Source: Chloroflexota bacterium (lineage in GTDB: Bacteria > Chloroflexota > Dehalococcoidia > Lucifugimonadales > UBA826). From it: a stretch of 34,414 nucleotides of DNA. The stretch lies in contig PBKS01000010.1 of NCBI GenBank assembly GCA_002722155.1, positions 1 to 34,414 of the forward strand. The letters run 5' to 3'. A program made the position numbers and the translations under genes. Under the pieces are notes generated by a model. The model saw only the letters and a list, made by a program, of their open reading frames with translations. It did no database searches and was not told the DNA's origin. How positions within the stretch are numbered: position 1 is the first letter of the stretch; every line of letters starts with the position of its first letter. This document shows, one piece after another, positions 32,470 through 34,414 of this stretch.

Positions 32470-33471
32470 ATGCCTACAAACGTACCTCCTCAATATAGAG
32501 ATGCAGAGCAAAGATTCAGAGATGCAGTAACTATTCAATCAAAAATTGCAGCTCTCCAAGAAATGCTTCAGATAATGCCTAAGCATAAAGGTACCGACCA
32601 TTTAAAAGCACAGCTAAGAGCTCGGTTGTCCAAACTAATGTCAGACCTAGATACATCCTCTGGGGGAAAGGGAGGACGGACAGAACCCTTCTCTCTACCT
32701 AAGGAAGGAGCTGGCAGAGCCACCTTGATTGGTCCCACCAACGTCGGAAAATCCCTGCTCCTAGCTTCGGCAACAGGAGCCAAAACCAAGGTGGGTTCGT
32801 ACGAATTAAGCACCCAAGAACCTATTCCTGGCATGTATCCTTATAACGATATATATATCCAGATGGTGGACACCCCTCCGATAGATAACGTAGCAACTCA
32901 AAGTAGACTTTACGGACTTTTGAGAACAAGCGACATATTTGTTTTCGTAGCTGATTTAACAAATAACCCTGTAGACCATACAGAAAATTCCTTTACAGAA
33001 CTCAAAGAGTGGGGATTTGATCTTCTACAGGAAGGACAATCCCCAGAAGAAGACAGTCAATTCACTTCAAAACCTACCATCATTGTTTGCAACAAAGCCG
33101 ATATTCCAGGGGCACTAGACAACTATGATGAAATGGAAAGCCGTTACGCGAAAAAATTTCCACTTATTATGTCGAGTGCCGAGGAAGAAGTGGGTTTAGA
33201 TGACCTCGCATCGGAATTATTCAAAAGTTTGAAAATAATACGGATATACACAAAATCTCCGAGAGAAAGACTGCAGGACTTCGATAAAAAAGATCCTGTG
33301 GTTTTACCAATCGGAAGTACCGTAGGAGAAGCCGCACAGCAAGTTCACAAAGAACTTAGCCACGGATTAAAGTACGCTATCTTGTGGGGAGATTCAGGTA
33401 AATTTGACGGCCAACGGGTAGGTAGAGGTCATGAATTATCCGACGGCGACGTAATAGAAATTCACGCCTAG
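32470..33471 (+). CDS. DRG/Obg-related GTPase with C-terminal TGS domain
   Basis: The 333-residue protein has an N-terminal helical region (KIAALQEMLQIMPKHKGTDHLKAQLRARLSKL) like that of DRG proteins, a G domain with P-loop GPTNVGKS (88-95), a G3 motif DTPP in place of the usual DxxG, G4 NKAD, and a C-terminal TGS domain from ~268. DRG relatives interact with ribosomes or RNA; the bacterial role is not established. The altered G3 may affect hydrolysis. It follows the amt terminator and has only a weak ribosome site. Confidence 0.88.
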   Translation: MPTNVPPQYRDAEQRFRDAVTIQSKIAALQEMLQIMPKHKGTDHLKAQLRARLSKLMSDLDTSSGGKGGRTEPFSLPKEGAGRATLIGPTNVGKSLLLASATGAKTKVGSYELSTQEPIPGMYPYNDIYIQMVDTPPIDNVATQSRLYGLLRTSDIFVFVADLTNNPVDHTENSFTELKEWGFDLLQEGQSPEEDSQFTSKPTIIVCNKADIPGALDNYDEMESRYAKKFPLIMSSAEEEVGLDDLASELFKSLKIIRIYTKSPRERLQDFDKKDPVVLPIGSTVGEAAQQVHKELSHGLKYAILWGDSGKFDGQRVGRGHELSDGDVIEIHA

Positions 33472-33478
33472 TCAGCAC

Positions 33479-34414
33479 TTACCTATTTAAGGAATCTACC
33501 ACTCGGCCCGGGGTCATCGGTAATTCAGTCATTCTAACTCCGACGGCGTCATAAATGGCGTTGGCTATAGCTGCCATTGGGGGGATCAAACAAGCTTCTC
33601 CTACCCCACGCAAACCAAATGGATGTCCTGGGTTAGCCACTTCCACTAGTACCGTATCAATCATAGGTAAATCCAAAGCGACAGGCATCCTATAATCTAG
33701 AAAGGATGAATTCATCATATTACCTTCACTATTAAAGATGTACTCCTCATTTAAAGCCCAACCTATTCCCTGAACAGCACCACCTTGTAATTGTCCTTCT
33801 ACATAGCTCGGATGAATAGCCTTCCCTACATCTTGCACAGAAGTGTACCGTAAAATATCAACCTTACCAGTTTCTTTATCTACCTCAACATCAACAATAT
33901 GAACAGCGAATGCATTACCTACTCCTCCGGGATTAACCGTAGCCCGACCAACTATAGGACCCCCAGTGCCATTAAGCAGGCTAGCTAATTCCGAGAACTC
34001 AATACTTAATTCAGGATCACTTTTGTGCCTTATAGTGGCTTTATCATATTCAACTTCTGACGAATCTACATCCCAAATACGGGCTGCTCTATCCATCATC
34101 TGCTCTTTAATATCGTAGGCAGCCTCCACACATGCTGTACCAGTCTTAAAAGTTACTCCACTCCCACCAGCTCCAGAGCTATAACCGATTGAATCAGTAT
34201 CCCCAATAGATGGTTTTACATCTTCTGCTTCCAATCCCAACACATCCGCAACTTGCATGGCCATTGCCGCTCTGCTTCCTCCAATATCTGGAGATCCTTC
34301 AACTAAAGACACCGTGCCATCTGCATTCACACTGGCTACAGCACTGGCAGGCCCACTACCGTTAAACCAAGCACCAGATGCGATACCCCGTCCCTTCCTC
34401 GACTCATTTAAATC
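33479..34414 (-). CDS. Xanthine dehydrogenase-family molybdopterin-binding subunit, C-terminal part (N-terminus beyond right edge)
   Basis: The frame is open from the right edge to the stop at 33479 (312 codons); a GTG at 34330 is internal, not a start, because conserved family sequence continues upstream (KGRGIASGAWFNGSG). VNADGTVSLVEGSPDIGGSR, SIGDTDSIGYSSGAGGSGVTF, the long KVDILRYTSVQDVGKAIHPSYVEGQLQGGAVQGIGWAL region and GLRGVGEACLIPPMAAIANAI with the catalytic-type Glu mark a molybdenum hydroxylase large subunit. It hydroxylates an N-heterocycle or aldehyde; the substrate is unknown. CoxL-type motifs would lie outside the window. Confidence 0.93.
   Translation of the reverse strand, partial: DLNESRKGRGIASGAWFNGSGPASAVASVNADGTVSLVEGSPDIGGSRAAMAMQVADVLGLEAEDVKPSIGDTDSIGYSSGAGGSGVTFKTGTACVEAAYDIKEQMMDRAARIWDVDSSEVEYDKATIRHKSDPELSIEFSELASLLNGTGGPIVGRATVNPGGVGNAFAVHIVDVEVDKETGKVDILRYTSVQDVGKAIHPSYVEGQLQGGAVQGIGWALNEEYIFNSEGNMMNSSFLDYRMPVALDLPMIDTVLVEVANPGHPFGLRGVGEACLIPPMAAIANAIYDAVGVRMTELPMTPGRVVDSLNR

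Noticed and set aside
1-34414. The whole window being archaeal
   Set aside because: FabI, YchF with NVNE, LuxR-type regulators, HisKA_3 kinase, sigma70-like promoter elements and Rho-independent terminators with U-tracts argue for a bacterium. I cannot exclude a chimeric assembly, but gene styles are even across the window.

Overview
The window reads as chromosomal DNA of a bacterium, most likely a Chloroflexota lineage of the marine SAR202/Dehalococcoidia type. This placement is an inference. It rests on LuxR-type response regulators with a HisKA_3 histidine kinase, FabI, YchF, CCA-encoded intron-less tRNAs, Shine-Dalgarno sites, a sigma70-like promoter, a DUF5679 micro-protein, and a TGS GTPase of the type I associate with Chloroflexota. 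Base composition looks AT-rich throughout, and TTG/GTG starts are frequent.

The most striking content lies at 8.4-19.4 kb: an archaellum (archaeal flagellum) gene cluster on the minus strand. In transcription order it holds a SpoIIM/DUF95-like membrane protein, archaellin (arlB), a coiled-coil protein in the arlX/arlC-D-E position, arlG-like, arlF-like, arlH, arlI, arlJ, an acidic linker protein, a NarL-type response regulator, and a cyclic-nucleotide-domain histidine kinase. The order B-(X or DE)-G-F-H-I-J is the one known from Crenarchaeota. A type III signal (prepilin) peptidase that could mature the archaellin sits beside it on the plus strand. Archaella rotate in archaea; whether this one does cannot be read from sequence.

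Left of the cluster (1-8.4 kb) are signalling genes: a very large Ser/Thr kinase with one transmembrane helix, Ig-like repeats and a Met-Gly tandem-repeat tail that runs off the left edge; a divergently transcribed NarL/FixJ response regulator; a PP2C phosphatase; and a membrane-anchored TPR protein. With the two-component genes they suggest combined Ser/Thr and His-Asp phosphorylation control of the surface machine.

From 19.4 to 28.6 kb is mostly metabolic and housekeeping: a receiver-like protein, an FMN alpha-hydroxyacid oxidase, a cobalamin-binding-protein-like SBP without a signal peptide, a PLP aminotransferase, a zinc-ribbon methyltransferase, tRNA-Gln and tRNA-Glu, a tight fabI-comD-comE-like operon, an MFS transporter and ychF.

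From 28.6 kb to the right edge are a DUF5679 gene with a structured 3' region, an amt-P-II-amt ammonium module with strong terminators and recurring leader motifs, a DRG/Obg-like TGS GTPase, and the C-terminal part of a molybdenum hydroxylase (xanthine dehydrogenase family) cut by the right edge.
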